This document shows positions 16,451 to 24,569 of a stretch of 64,000 bases of DNA, in pieces. The notes below the pieces were generated by a model, which was not told the origin of the DNA, ran no database searches, and saw only the letters and a list, made by a program, of their open reading frames with translations. The stretch is from positions 558,001 through 622,000 of the forward strand of contig NZ_JBDPLZ010000001.1 in NCBI RefSeq assembly GCF_039871655.1. Direction: 5' to 3'. The position numbers were made by a program, and so were the translations under genes. The stretch's first letter is position 1. Every line of letters begins with the position of its first letter. The stretch is from Actinocorallia sp039871655. Its GTDB lineage: Bacteria > Actinomycetota > Actinomycetes > Streptosporangiales > Streptosporangiaceae.

Positions 16451-17292
16451 GCCGGATCCAGGTCCGGGTGGACGGCCGGACGCTGACGCTGTCGAACCTC
16501 GACAAGCCGATGTACCCGGAGTTCACCAAGGGCGAGATGATCGACTACTACACCCGGATCGCCCCCGTCCTGATCCCCCACCTCCGGGACCGCCCCCTCA
16601 CCCGCGTCCGGTTCCCCGAGGGGGTCGGCGCGTTGCGCTTCTACGAGAAGAACGCCCCCAAGGGCACCCCCGAATGGGTGCGCACCGCCCGGATCCGCAC
16701 ACCCGGGGGCCAGCAGGAGTCGCTGGACTTCGTGGTCGTCGACGACCTGCCCACCCTCGTCTGGTGCGCCAACCTCGCCGCGCTGGAACTGCACGTCCCG
16801 CAGTGGCGGATCAGCACCCGGAAGGTCGATCTGATGGTCTTCGACCTCGACCCGGGCGCCCCGGCGACGTTCACCGAGGCGTGCGTGGCGGGGCTGCTGC
16901 TGCGGGAGCTGCTGGCCGCCGACGGGTTCACCGCGTACCCCAAGAGCAGCGGGAAGAAGGGCCTGCACCTTTACGTGCCCGTGCGGGACCTCGACACCTC
17001 CGGGTACGCCAAGCGGGCCGCCGAACGGCTGGAGGCCGACTACGGAAGGCTGATCACCAGCAGGATGGAGCGGAGACTGCGCACCGGCAAGGTCTTCCTC
17101 GACTGGTCCCAGAACTCCCTCTCCAAGACGACCGTCGCCCCCTACTCCCTGCGCGCCCTCGACGCGCCGTCCGTCTCCACCCCGCTGACCTGGGAGGAGG
17201 TCGAGGCGGGCAGGACCGTGCGGTTCGGTCCCGAAGAGGTGCTGGAGCGGGTGGGCGAGCACGGCGATCTGATGGCCCCTCTTCTCGACTGA
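16447..17292 (+). CDS. ligD: LigD polymerase/primase-domain protein
   Basis: 281 aa, the archaeo-eukaryotic primase-type polymerase module of LigD standing alone. It opens with LSNLDKPMYPEFTKGEMIDYY, contains the catalytic DLDPG (DxD) and PKSSGKKGLHLYVPV, and the third acidic residue in VFLDWSQN. It fills gaps and adds ribonucleotides at broken ends during NHEJ. It is coupled to the ligase gene by ATGA with GGAG upstream. No LigD phosphoesterase module is present in the window. Confidence 0.92.
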   Translation: MSRIQVRVDGRTLTLSNLDKPMYPEFTKGEMIDYYTRIAPVLIPHLRDRPLTRVRFPEGVGALRFYEKNAPKGTPEWVRTARIRTPGGQQESLDFVVVDDLPTLVWCANLAALELHVPQWRISTRKVDLMVFDLDPGAPATFTEACVAGLLLRELLAADGFTAYPKSSGKKGLHLYVPVRDLDTSGYAKRAAERLEADYGRLITSRMERRLRTGKVFLDWSQNSLSKTTVAPYSLRALDAPSVSTPLTWEEVEAGRTVRFGPEEVLERVGEHGDLMAPLLD

Positions 17293-17337
17293 GCAAAGTC
17301 GCCGGGATCATCGGTCACGGATGGTCACCATGTCCTC

Positions 17338-18618
17338 ATGGTCCCCAGGATCCCTGAGAAATTCGACGTCGTGGTGCTCGGTGGCGGCACGGCCGGCTCC
17401 CGGATCGCGGCCGGGCTGGCCCGGGGCGGCCGCGAGGTCGCCCTCGTGGAGCACCGGACCGTCGGCGGCGACCGGGTGCGGGAGAGGTGCGCCGCCCTCC
17501 AGCAGGCCGCCGACCGCGCCGACTCCTGGCGGAGGGCGGTGGCGGTGCGCGACCTGGCGCTGCCGCCCGTCCCGCTGCCGCCCGGGGTCACCGTGCTGCA
17601 CGGCGTCGGACGGCTCGACGGGCCCGGCCGGATCGAGGTCTTCACGCCCGGGGCCGCCCGCGTCCACGGCTACGGGGAGCTGGTGCTGGCCACCGGCTGC
17701 GAGCCGGCGCCGCCGCCGGTGCCGGGCCTGCTGGACGTGCCGGTCTGGACTCCGGCCGAGGCCGTCGCCCGCGACGAGCTGCCGCGCCGCCTCGTCGTGC
17801 TGGGCGGGACGCCCGAGGGGTGCGAGCTCGCCCAGATCTACGCCCGGTACGGCAGCCAGGTGACCCTGGTCGCCGAGTCCCCCCGGCTGCTGCCCGAGGA
17901 GGCGCCCTTCACCGGCGACCTGCTGGCCGGGATCCTGCGGCGGTCCGGGGTCAGGGTGCGGACGGGGCTGCGGCTGACCGTCGCCGAGCCCGCCGAGGCC
18001 GGGGCCGGCCTGGTGTTCTGCGACGGGACGGTGCTGACCGCCGACCGGGTCCTGCTGGCCGCGGAGACCAGGCCCCGGACGGCCGGGCTGGGCCTGGAGC
18101 ACCTGGACCTGGCGGGAGCCTCCGTGCTGCCCGTGGACGGGCGCTGCCGGGTCCGGGAGGGCGTCTGGGCCGCCGGGAGCGCCACCGGGCACCGGCACGC
18201 CTCGCTGGAGCAGGCCAGGGTCGTCCTGGACAACCTGCTCGGCCTTGACCGGACCGCCGACTACCGGGCGCTGCCCAGGACCGTCCGGACCTCCCCTCCG
18301 GTGTGGGCGGCCGGCGCCGTCCCCTCGCCGGGGCCCGGCGGGCTGGTCACCGCGGGCCGGGACCTGTCCGAGACGGTGCGGGCCTGCCTGTCCCCCGGGG
18401 TGCTCGGCAGGGTCGAGTTGTACGCCGATCCCGAACTCGGGGTCCTGGCGGGGGCCGCGGCGGTGGGCCCGGAGGCCGCCGACTGGATGGCCGAGGTGGC
18501 CCTGGCGATCCGGGCCGGGCTTCCGGTGGCCGCCCTCGCCGACGTGGTCCGCGCCGTGGCGACGTACGGTGAAGCCATCGAACCCTCGTTGCGGGAGCTC
18601 GCCGGTGCGATGGGGTGA
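17338..18618 (+). CDS. Class I pyridine nucleotide-disulfide oxidoreductase-like flavoprotein, redox centre lost
   Basis: 426 aa. The N-terminal FAD motif (VVVLGGGTAGSRIA), the central NAD(P)H motif (VVLGGTPEGCELA) and the second FAD contact (GVWAAGSATG) are kept, so the fold is that of lipoamide dehydrogenase or mercuric reductase. The usual redox-active GGTCxxxGC is GGDRVRERC: the first Cys is Arg and only C51 remains. The C-terminal HPTLSE is VATYGE, so the catalytic His is gone too. It probably binds FAD and NAD(P)H without disulfide chemistry; the role is unknown. No clear ribosome site precedes the ATG. Confidence 0.75.
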   Translation: MVPRIPEKFDVVVLGGGTAGSRIAAGLARGGREVALVEHRTVGGDRVRERCAALQQAADRADSWRRAVAVRDLALPPVPLPPGVTVLHGVGRLDGPGRIEVFTPGAARVHGYGELVLATGCEPAPPPVPGLLDVPVWTPAEAVARDELPRRLVVLGGTPEGCELAQIYARYGSQVTLVAESPRLLPEEAPFTGDLLAGILRRSGVRVRTGLRLTVAEPAEAGAGLVFCDGTVLTADRVLLAAETRPRTAGLGLEHLDLAGASVLPVDGRCRVREGVWAAGSATGHRHASLEQARVVLDNLLGLDRTADYRALPRTVRTSPPVWAAGAVPSPGPGGLVTAGRDLSETVRACLSPGVLGRVELYADPELGVLAGAAAVGPEAADWMAEVALAIRAGLPVAALADVVRAVATYGEAIEPSLRELAGAMG

Positions 18619-18686
18619 GCGGACGGGGCGGACCGGGGTAGAGAGAGATCGCGGCCCCCAGACATCGAGATCCACGGGAGGAAGTC

Positions 18687-18890
18687 ATGGGCGACCTGAA
18701 AAAGTTCGAAGCTGCCCCGTTCGAGGAGGCTCCGCGAGAAGATGTCCTGGAACAGCAGGAGGATCAGGCGCCCGCGGCCGAGGACGAGGAAGTCCTGGAA
18801 GAGGACGCCCCCGTACCGCTGGAGGCCGACGAGGCCGACGCGGCCGAGCAGCGGGTCGAGGTCGAGCTCGATGAGGACGAGTACCGCTGA
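18687..18890 (+). CDS. Small highly acidic protein
   Basis: 67 aa, very rich in Glu, Asp and Ala, with no hydrophobic segment and no recognised domain. GGGAGG 6 nt before the ATG and the biased codon third positions support a real gene. It is likely disordered. Nothing in the neighbours (flavoprotein upstream, TetR downstream) points to a role. Confidence 0.6.
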   Translation: MGDLKKFEAAPFEEAPREDVLEQQEDQAPAAEDEEVLEEDAPVPLEADEADAAEQRVEVELDEDEYR

Positions 18891-18993
18891 GTCTCGGGTA
18901 GGTGACCGGTGAGGTTACTGGCGCGTAGGATGATGGGATTGGGCAGCGGCACGGTAAAGGCCGCTCAAGTTCGTTCCAGTAGCCAAGAGGAGC

Positions 18994-19623
18994 ATGGTCG
19001 TGACCGCTACTCCGGACGCCCGGCCCCGGGGCACCCGGCTGCCGCGGATGGCCCGCCGGCGCCAACTGCTCGGCGCCGCGCAGGAGGTCTTCGTCGCACA
19101 GGGCTACCACGCCGCGGCGATGGACGAGATCGCCGAGCGCGCCGGAGTCAGCAAGCCCGTGCTCTACCAGCACTTCCCCGGCAAGCTCGAGCTCTACCTG
19201 GCGCTGCTGGACGAGCACACCGAGGGCCTGGTCAACACCGTGCGGGAGGCGCTGGCCGCCACCACGGACAACAAGCTCCGGGTGCAGGCCAGCATGCAGG
19301 CCTTCTACGACTTCGTCTCCGGTGACGGCGAGGCCTACCGGCTGGTCTTCGAGTCCGACCTGCGCAACGTCGCGCAGGTGCGGGCCCGGGTCGAGCGCGC
19401 CAACCACAAGTGCGCCGAGATGATCGCCAAGGTGATCCAGGAGGACACCAAGGCGACCGTCGACGAGGCCTACCTGCTGGGCATGGGCCTGGTCGGCATG
19501 GCCGAGGTCAGCGCCCGCTACTGGCTCTCCCAGCAGAAGTCCATCCCCAAGGAGACCGCGGAGAACGTCATCGCCAGGCTCGCCTGGCGGGGCATCTCCG
19601 GCTTCCCCCGCACCGGCGTCTGA
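18994..19623 (+). CDS. TetR-family transcriptional regulator
   Basis: 209 aa. The HTH is RRQLLGAAQEVFVAQGYHAAAMDEIAERAGVSKPVLYQHF, followed by an all-helical domain ending in RYWLSQQKSIPKETAENVIARLAWRG. It resembles the TetR regulators that sit in this core region of many actinobacterial chromosomes. AGAGGAGC precedes the ATG. I see no clear palindrome in the 100-bp upstream gap; the target genes are unknown. It is convergent with the receptor-kinase-like gene. Confidence 0.85.
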   Translation: MVVTATPDARPRGTRLPRMARRRQLLGAAQEVFVAQGYHAAAMDEIAERAGVSKPVLYQHFPGKLELYLALLDEHTEGLVNTVREALAATTDNKLRVQASMQAFYDFVSGDGEAYRLVFESDLRNVAQVRARVERANHKCAEMIAKVIQEDTKATVDEAYLLGMGLVGMAEVSARYWLSQQKSIPKETAENVIARLAWRGISGFPRTGV

Positions 19624-19633
19624 GCCCGGCCCG

Positions 19634-21259
19634 CTAACGGCCCAGTTTGGCGCGGAACTCCGGGGCCATCAGGTCCAGGAGCATCCGGTAGGGGACGAGC
19701 TCCTCGATCTCCCGGCAGTCCGGGCCGCTCTCCGCCAGGTGGAGGGTGGCCCGCATGCCCTTCCTGGCGAACGCCGGGTCCAGGACGTTCTCCAGGTTGG
19801 CTCCGGTCAGCCGCAGCGGCTCGGACTCGAAGCAGCCCGCGGGATCCCGGCTCACCTTCATGATCCGCCGGTTCAGCTCGGGCAGCGCGGTCTCGGGGAA
19901 GATCCTCGACGGCGTGATCTCCTCCCCGGTCGTGAGGTCGACGGTGACGGCGAAGCGGGAGTCCCGCCCCTGCCCGCCGTCCGCGTTCCCCGGCCCTGCC
20001 GAGAAGGTGTAGCGCACCGACACCAGGCCCGCCGACTGGATGCCGAGCGAGGCCCTGACCCGGATCCGGTCCCCGGTCCCCGCGAGGTTCGGGCGGCTCT
20101 CCTGCAGCAGGGTGTCCACCCTGGCGCGCAGTGAGGCGTTGGCCTTGCGGCCCAGCGGTTCGGGCAGGCCCTTCACGGTGGCGACCACGACCTGCCCGAC
20201 GGGGGTGTTCTCCTCCACCAGCAGCACCTCGACCAGGGCGGGGGTGGAGCGGGCCGCCTCCGGGACGGCGGCGGGCCTCTCCTGCCGCCGGTCCCCGCCC
20301 GCCGAGTAGACGGCGGTGCCGCCCGCCACGATCGCCGTCAGGCCGACGACGCCGCACAGCAGCGCGGCCCTGCTCCGGAAGATCCCGCCCCGGCGCGGGA
20401 CATGGGCGACGACCGGGTGCGCCCCCGTGTCGGCCATGGCCGCGACCAGCCCCGTGAGAGACGCCCTTCCGCGTTTCTCCCACTTGCGGCCGTAGGCGCG
20501 GCGGGCCGCCTTCTCCAGGTCGGCCGCGAACGTCAGGGCGTCCAGGGGTCGCTGGGCGGGGAACTTGGCCAGGCCCCGCAGGACGAGCGGGCGCAGCGCC
20601 TCGGGCACCCGCTCGATCGGCGGGGATGCGTTCTGGTGCAACTGCTGGAGTTCGGCCTCGGTGTCGGCCAGGTAGGGCGGCGCACCGGTCAGGCACTCGA
20701 AGAAGACGCAGGTCACCGCGTAGAGGTCGGTGACGGAGGTGGCGGGTGCTCCGGTCCACTGCTCCGGGGCCAGGTAGGCGGGGGTGCCCTCCCGTCCGCC
20801 GTCCTCCTCCGGGACCGCGCCGCCGAAGCCGACCAGCCCGGTGGTCCCGTCGGGCCGGACCATCACGTTCGCCGGTTTGACGTCGCGGTGCACGGCTCCC
20901 GCGGCGTGCGCGGCGGCCAGCCCCAGCAGTGAGCCCTTGAGCGCCGCCAGCGCCGCCGTGGGCTCCAGCGCCACGCGGGACGCGAGCAGTTCTCCGAGGC
21001 CGTATCCCCGCACCGCCTCCGTGATCAGCGCGCCGCCTTCCCCGTCGGGTTCGGGGACGTAGCCGTGGATCCGCGCCACGTGCGGGTCGTCCACCCGCTC
21101 CAGGGCCGCCGCTTCCCGCGGGAGCGAGTCGGCTGCCCGGTTCACGTACCTGATGACCCGCAGCCCGCCGCCGTTCCGTTCCGACGCCAGCACCACCCGC
21201 CCCCGGGTGTCGCCGCCCAGCTCACGGAGCTCGTCGTAACCGGGAACCTGCCAGTCCAT
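19634..21259 (-). CDS. Receptor-type Ser/Thr kinase homologue with RsiV-like outer domain; DFG Asp and beta-3 Lys missing
   Basis: 541 aa: cytosolic kinase-like domain (1-260), linker, one TM helix (about 298-320) and an extracytoplasmic domain of about 215 residues. HRDVKPAN (124-131) and APEQ are intact, but the DFG motif is GFG (D144 to G) and the beta-3 lysine position is Arg (VIR, R37). The outer domain ends GPDCREIEELVPYRMLLDLM and resembles the DUF3298/RsiV family that senses cell-wall stress. Activity is therefore doubtful; a signal-transducing pseudokinase is inferred. It is divergent from a SigE-family sigma factor. The ATG is preceded by GAGGG. Confidence 0.75.
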   Translation of the reverse strand: MDWQVPGYDELRELGGDTRGRVVLASERNGGGLRVIRYVNRAADSLPREAAALERVDDPHVARIHGYVPEPDGEGGALITEAVRGYGLGELLASRVALEPTAALAALKGSLLGLAAAHAAGAVHRDVKPANVMVRPDGTTGLVGFGGAVPEEDGGREGTPAYLAPEQWTGAPATSVTDLYAVTCVFFECLTGAPPYLADTEAELQQLHQNASPPIERVPEALRPLVLRGLAKFPAQRPLDALTFAADLEKAARRAYGRKWEKRGRASLTGLVAAMADTGAHPVVAHVPRRGGIFRSRAALLCGVVGLTAIVAGGTAVYSAGGDRRQERPAAVPEAARSTPALVEVLLVEENTPVGQVVVATVKGLPEPLGRKANASLRARVDTLLQESRPNLAGTGDRIRVRASLGIQSAGLVSVRYTFSAGPGNADGGQGRDSRFAVTVDLTTGEEITPSRIFPETALPELNRRIMKVSRDPAGCFESEPLRLTGANLENVLDPAFARKGMRATLHLAESGPDCREIEELVPYRMLLDLMAPEFRAKLGR

Positions 21260-21379
21260 GCGCGCCCTCAGCTCACAAGATGTCGGGAAGATCGGATGAG
21301 AAACCCATTGTCCTGAAAATCCAGGCAACCTGTGACCCAGATGCCGCGTGTATCCGGTGACCCGACGAAAGGGGACCGC

Positions 21380-21883
21380 GTGTCACCGGACCCACCGGAC
21401 TTCGCGGATTTCTATCAGACGGCCCGTCCCGGGCTGGTCGCGGAGTTCTACGCCTACACGGGAGACCTCGGCGAGGCCCAGGAGATCGTCCAGGAGGCGT
21501 TCATCCGGGCCTGGACCCACTGGAGGAAGGTCTCCGAGTACGACCGGCCGCGCGCCTGGGTGGCCCGCGTCGGCTACCGCCTCGCGGTGAGCCGCTGGCG
21601 CAGGGCCCGCACCGCGCTGGCCTCGCTGGTGCGGCACGGACCTCCCCCGGAGGTCCCCGAACCCTCCGCCGCCTCGATCGCCCTGGCCACCGCGCTGCGG
21701 ACACTGCCCGACGCCCAGCGCCGCGCCGTGATCATGCACCATCTCTCGGGCTACTCCATCGCCGAGATCGCCGCCGCCGAAGGCGTCGCCGACGGGACCG
21801 TGAAGGCACGGCTGTCCCGAGGCCGCCAGAGGCTGTCCACCCTGCTGACCGACCACAACGATCAGGAGGACGCCCATGCCTGA
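21380..21883 (+). CDS. SigE-family ECF RNA polymerase sigma factor
   Basis: 167 aa. Region 2 reads FADFYQTARPGLVAEFYAYTGDLGEAQEIVQEAFIRAW and region 4 YSIAEIAAAEGVADGTVKARLSRGRQRL, the SigE/SigM-like actinobacterial ECF subfamily. The GTG at 21380 has AAGGGGA upstream at good spacing and is preferred to the in-frame start at 21332. It overlaps the next gene by 8 nt. With the membrane partner downstream and the receptor-kinase homologue divergent, it probably forms a sensory locus. Confidence 0.9.
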   Translation: MSPDPPDFADFYQTARPGLVAEFYAYTGDLGEAQEIVQEAFIRAWTHWRKVSEYDRPRAWVARVGYRLAVSRWRRARTALASLVRHGPPPEVPEPSAASIALATALRTLPDAQRRAVIMHHLSGYSIAEIAAAEGVADGTVKARLSRGRQRLSTLLTDHNDQEDAHA

Positions 21884-22643
21884 CCTCGACCGCCTCTTCG
21901 ACGACCTGTGCTCCGACCTCGCCTCGGGGGCCTCCGGACCCCCCGCGGAGCGGATCGCCCGCCTGGGCGGGGCCCGCCGGAACCGCCGCCGCGCCCTGGG
22001 CGCCGGAACCGCCGCCGTCATCGCGCTGGGAGGCGTGCTCTTCCTCGGCTCTCCCCGCGACGAGCACGCCGGTCCGGCCGTCCGGCCGACGGCCACCGCC
22101 AGCGCCCAGCCGAGGCTGGAACTCTCCGACCTGGTGTACTGGCCGAAGGCTCAACGCCAGGGTGCGGAGGGCTGGTCGATCTCCGAGGACGCTCCGCATC
22201 TCGGGAACATCCTGCCGGGCTGCCCCGACCGGGAGATCAAGGCGCAGGGCTGGGTCCGGCATCTGGGCCTGGAGTTCACCGGCGACCCCTTGGGCGATTT
22301 CTTCCTCTCCGGCCCGCAGGAGATCGTCGTGGTCTTCTCCGACCCGGCCCGGGCCACCGCCTGGTTCGACGCGCTCCACACAAACACCAAAGCCTGCCAT
22401 GAGGCTCCTTCCAAGGTGGACGTCGGCGACGACGGATACCGGATCGAGGCCGAGGAAGAGCCCGAGGAGCCCAACAGGCCGTTCCACGTCACCAACGCCG
22501 TGGTCTTCCGCCAGGGGCCGGTCGTCGCGATCTACATGCGGGAGAAGGCCCGGGATCTCGGGCAGATGCCGGAGCTCGGCGACCTGGAGAAGGACGCGCG
22601 GGCCCTTTCCGATCACCTCTGCGAGCGGGGATTCGGCTGTTAG
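21876..22643 (+). CDS. Single-pass membrane protein cotranscribed with sigma factor (possible anti-sigma)
   Basis: 255 aa. A short cytosolic start (MPDLDRLFDDLCSDLASG), an Arg-rich segment, one TM helix (about residues 41-58, ALGAGTAAVIALGGVLFLG), then a soluble outer domain with three or four cysteines. The gene overlaps the sigma gene by 8 nt, the usual position of an anti-sigma factor, though no zinc HxxxCxxC motif is present. Anti-sigma function is an inference from position and topology. Confidence 0.6.
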   Translation: MPDLDRLFDDLCSDLASGASGPPAERIARLGGARRNRRRALGAGTAAVIALGGVLFLGSPRDEHAGPAVRPTATASAQPRLELSDLVYWPKAQRQGAEGWSISEDAPHLGNILPGCPDREIKAQGWVRHLGLEFTGDPLGDFFLSGPQEIVVVFSDPARATAWFDALHTNTKACHEAPSKVDVGDDGYRIEAEEEPEEPNRPFHVTNAVVFRQGPVVAIYMREKARDLGQMPELGDLEKDARALSDHLCERGFGC

Positions 22644-22973
22644 CCCACGATCTACGGAGAAATCCCGCAAATTCCAGGTTCTCTCACGAAGACGGATTCC
22701 CTGTAAGGGCTCGGGCTTTTCTGCTATAGCGAGGACTGGCCCACAGCCGGTAGACTGTGTTGCAGAGTGTGACCGCGCACTTGTGTGGCGCGCACTACCG
22801 CCCACTCAGGCGCCCACCCCGCGCCGTCGCGGTCCGCCCCAGAACAAGAACGACGGCTGGTCCCTCCCGCGCGAGCGCGCGGCCGTAACGAAAACGGGCC
22901 TTGCTGCGCCGCGCTCATCACGGCGCCTCTCGGAAAGACCTCGCCGCCGCCAGAACTACGGAGGCTGAACGTC
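22644..22973. other. 330-nt leader region of the DEAD-box helicase gene
   Basis: No supported gene. It probably holds the helicase promoter and a long 5' untranslated leader. There is a run of alternating GC-rich inverted segments (for example GCGCGAGCGCGC near 22868) that could form RNA structure. A ribosome site GGAGG (22960-22964) ends the interval. Confidence 0.45.
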
Positions 22974-24518
22974 CTGACTACCTTCACCGAACTCGGGGTC
23001 ATCCCCGAAATAGCCGACGCCCTCGCGACCGAGGGCATCACCTCGCCCTTCCCGATCCAGTCCCTGGCGCTGCCCATCGCGCTCGGCGGACAGGACATCA
23101 TCGGCCAGGCCCGCACGGGCACCGGCAAGACCCTCGCCTTCGGCATCCCGCTGCTGCAGCGGATCACCCACGGCGGCAAGGTCCCGCAGGGCCTGGTCGT
23201 CGTCCCGACCCGCGAGCTGGCGATCCAGGTCCACGACGACCTGGTGCTGGCCGGCGGCAAGCTCGGCACCCGCGTCCTGTCGGTCTACGGCGGGCGCGCC
23301 TACGAGCCCCAGATCGAGGCCCTGCGCGACGGCGTCGACGTCGTCGTCGGCACCCCCGGCCGCATGCTCGACCTGGTCAAGCAGCGCCACCTCGACCTCT
23401 CGCAGGTCTCGGTCCTGGTGCTGGACGAGGGCGACCGCATGCTCGACCTGGGCTTCCTGCCCGACATCGAGCGGATCATCGCCAAGGTGCCCGCCCAGCG
23501 GCAGACCATGCTCTTCTCGGCCACCATGCCGGGCGAGATCGTGGGCCTGTCCCGGCGCTACCTGACCCGGCCGACCAACGTCCGGGCCGAGTCGCACGCC
23601 GAGTCCGAGGCCCAGCCGAAGGTCGTCCAGCACGTCTGGCAGGCCCACCAGATGGACAAGCCCGAGATCGTCGCGCGCGTCCTGCAGGCCGAGGGCCGCG
23701 GTCTGACCATGGTCTTCTGCCAGACCAAGCGCACCTGCGACCGGCTGGCCACCGACCTGGCCGGGCGCGGCTTCGCCGTCGCCGCCGTGCACGGCGACCT
23801 CGGCCAGGGCCAGCGCGAGCGGGCCCTGCGCGCCTTCCGCCACGGCAAGATCGACGTGCTGATCGCCACCGACGTCGCGGCCCGCGGCCTGGACATCGAC
23901 GACGTCACGCACGTGATCAACTACGAGTGCCCCGAGGACGAGAAGGCCCACGTGCACCGGATCGGCCGCACCGGCCGGGCCGGCCACGAGGGCATCGCGG
24001 TCACCCTGGTCGACTGGTCCGACCTGCAGCGCTGGAAGCTGATCAACAAGGCGCTGGACCTGGACTTCGCCGACCCGGAGGAGACCTACTCCACCTCCGA
24101 CCACCTGTTCGAGGCCCTGAACATCCCCAAGACCGCCAAGGGCACGCTGCCCAAGGAGCAGCGCGGCGAGCGCGAGGGCCTGGCCGCCGAGGAACTGGAG
24201 GACATCGGCGAGACCGGACGCTCCCGGACGCCCAAGACCTCCTCCCGCGACGACCGCGGCAGCCGCGACGACGAGGAGCGCCCGGCCCGCAAGCGCCGCC
24301 AGCGCACCCGGACCCGCACCCGCCGCGGCGTCCCCGTCGAAGAAGGGGCCTCCGCGTCCGCCGACGGCGCCGAGACCGCCGCGCCCGGCACCTCCGAGGC
24401 CGCGGGGGCCGAGGAGCCTCCCGCCAGGAGCGCCTCCCGCCGGCGCACCCGCACCCGCCGCCGCCCCGCCGGGGGCTCCGGCACCGGTCAGGAGGGGCAG
24501 ACCGCAGAGACGGCCTGA
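22974..24518 (+). CDS. DEAD-box ATP-dependent RNA helicase, apparent CTG start
   Basis: About 514 aa. Q motif (FPIQSLALPIAL), Walker A ARTGTGKT, PTRELAIQ, motif II as DEGD rather than DEAD, SATM, ATDVAARGLDI and HRIGRTGRAG are all present, followed by an Arg- and Glu-rich disordered tail of about 110 residues. It unwinds structured RNA, likely in ribosome biogenesis, mRNA turnover or cold adaptation. Homologues start near TTFTELGV; here the only codons before it are GTC CTG ACT, and GGAGG lies 9 nt before the CTG. The nearest standard in-frame start, GTG 22785, has no ribosome site and would add a Pro/Arg-rich extension. Confidence 0.88.
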   Translation: MTTFTELGVIPEIADALATEGITSPFPIQSLALPIALGGQDIIGQARTGTGKTLAFGIPLLQRITHGGKVPQGLVVVPTRELAIQVHDDLVLAGGKLGTRVLSVYGGRAYEPQIEALRDGVDVVVGTPGRMLDLVKQRHLDLSQVSVLVLDEGDRMLDLGFLPDIERIIAKVPAQRQTMLFSATMPGEIVGLSRRYLTRPTNVRAESHAESEAQPKVVQHVWQAHQMDKPEIVARVLQAEGRGLTMVFCQTKRTCDRLATDLAGRGFAVAAVHGDLGQGQRERALRAFRHGKIDVLIATDVAARGLDIDDVTHVINYECPEDEKAHVHRIGRTGRAGHEGIAVTLVDWSDLQRWKLINKALDLDFADPEETYSTSDHLFEALNIPKTAKGTLPKEQRGEREGLAAEELEDIGETGRSRTPKTSSRDDRGSRDDEERPARKRRQRTRTRTRRGVPVEEGASASADGAETAAPGTSEAAGAEEPPARSASRRRTRTRRRPAGGSGTGQEGQTAETA

Positions 24519-24538
24519 GGCCGTCCCGCGAGACGACG

Positions 24539-24569
24539 GATCCGCTTGGTCTCCGCGATCAGGCGGATC
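24539..24569. terminator. Hairpin terminator between helicase and GDPD genes
   Basis: GATCCGC (24539-24545) pairs with GCGGATC (24563-24569), extended inward by TGGTC/GATCA with two wobble pairs. It lies between convergent genes and overlaps the last codons of the GDPD gene, so it may serve both. Confidence 0.65.
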
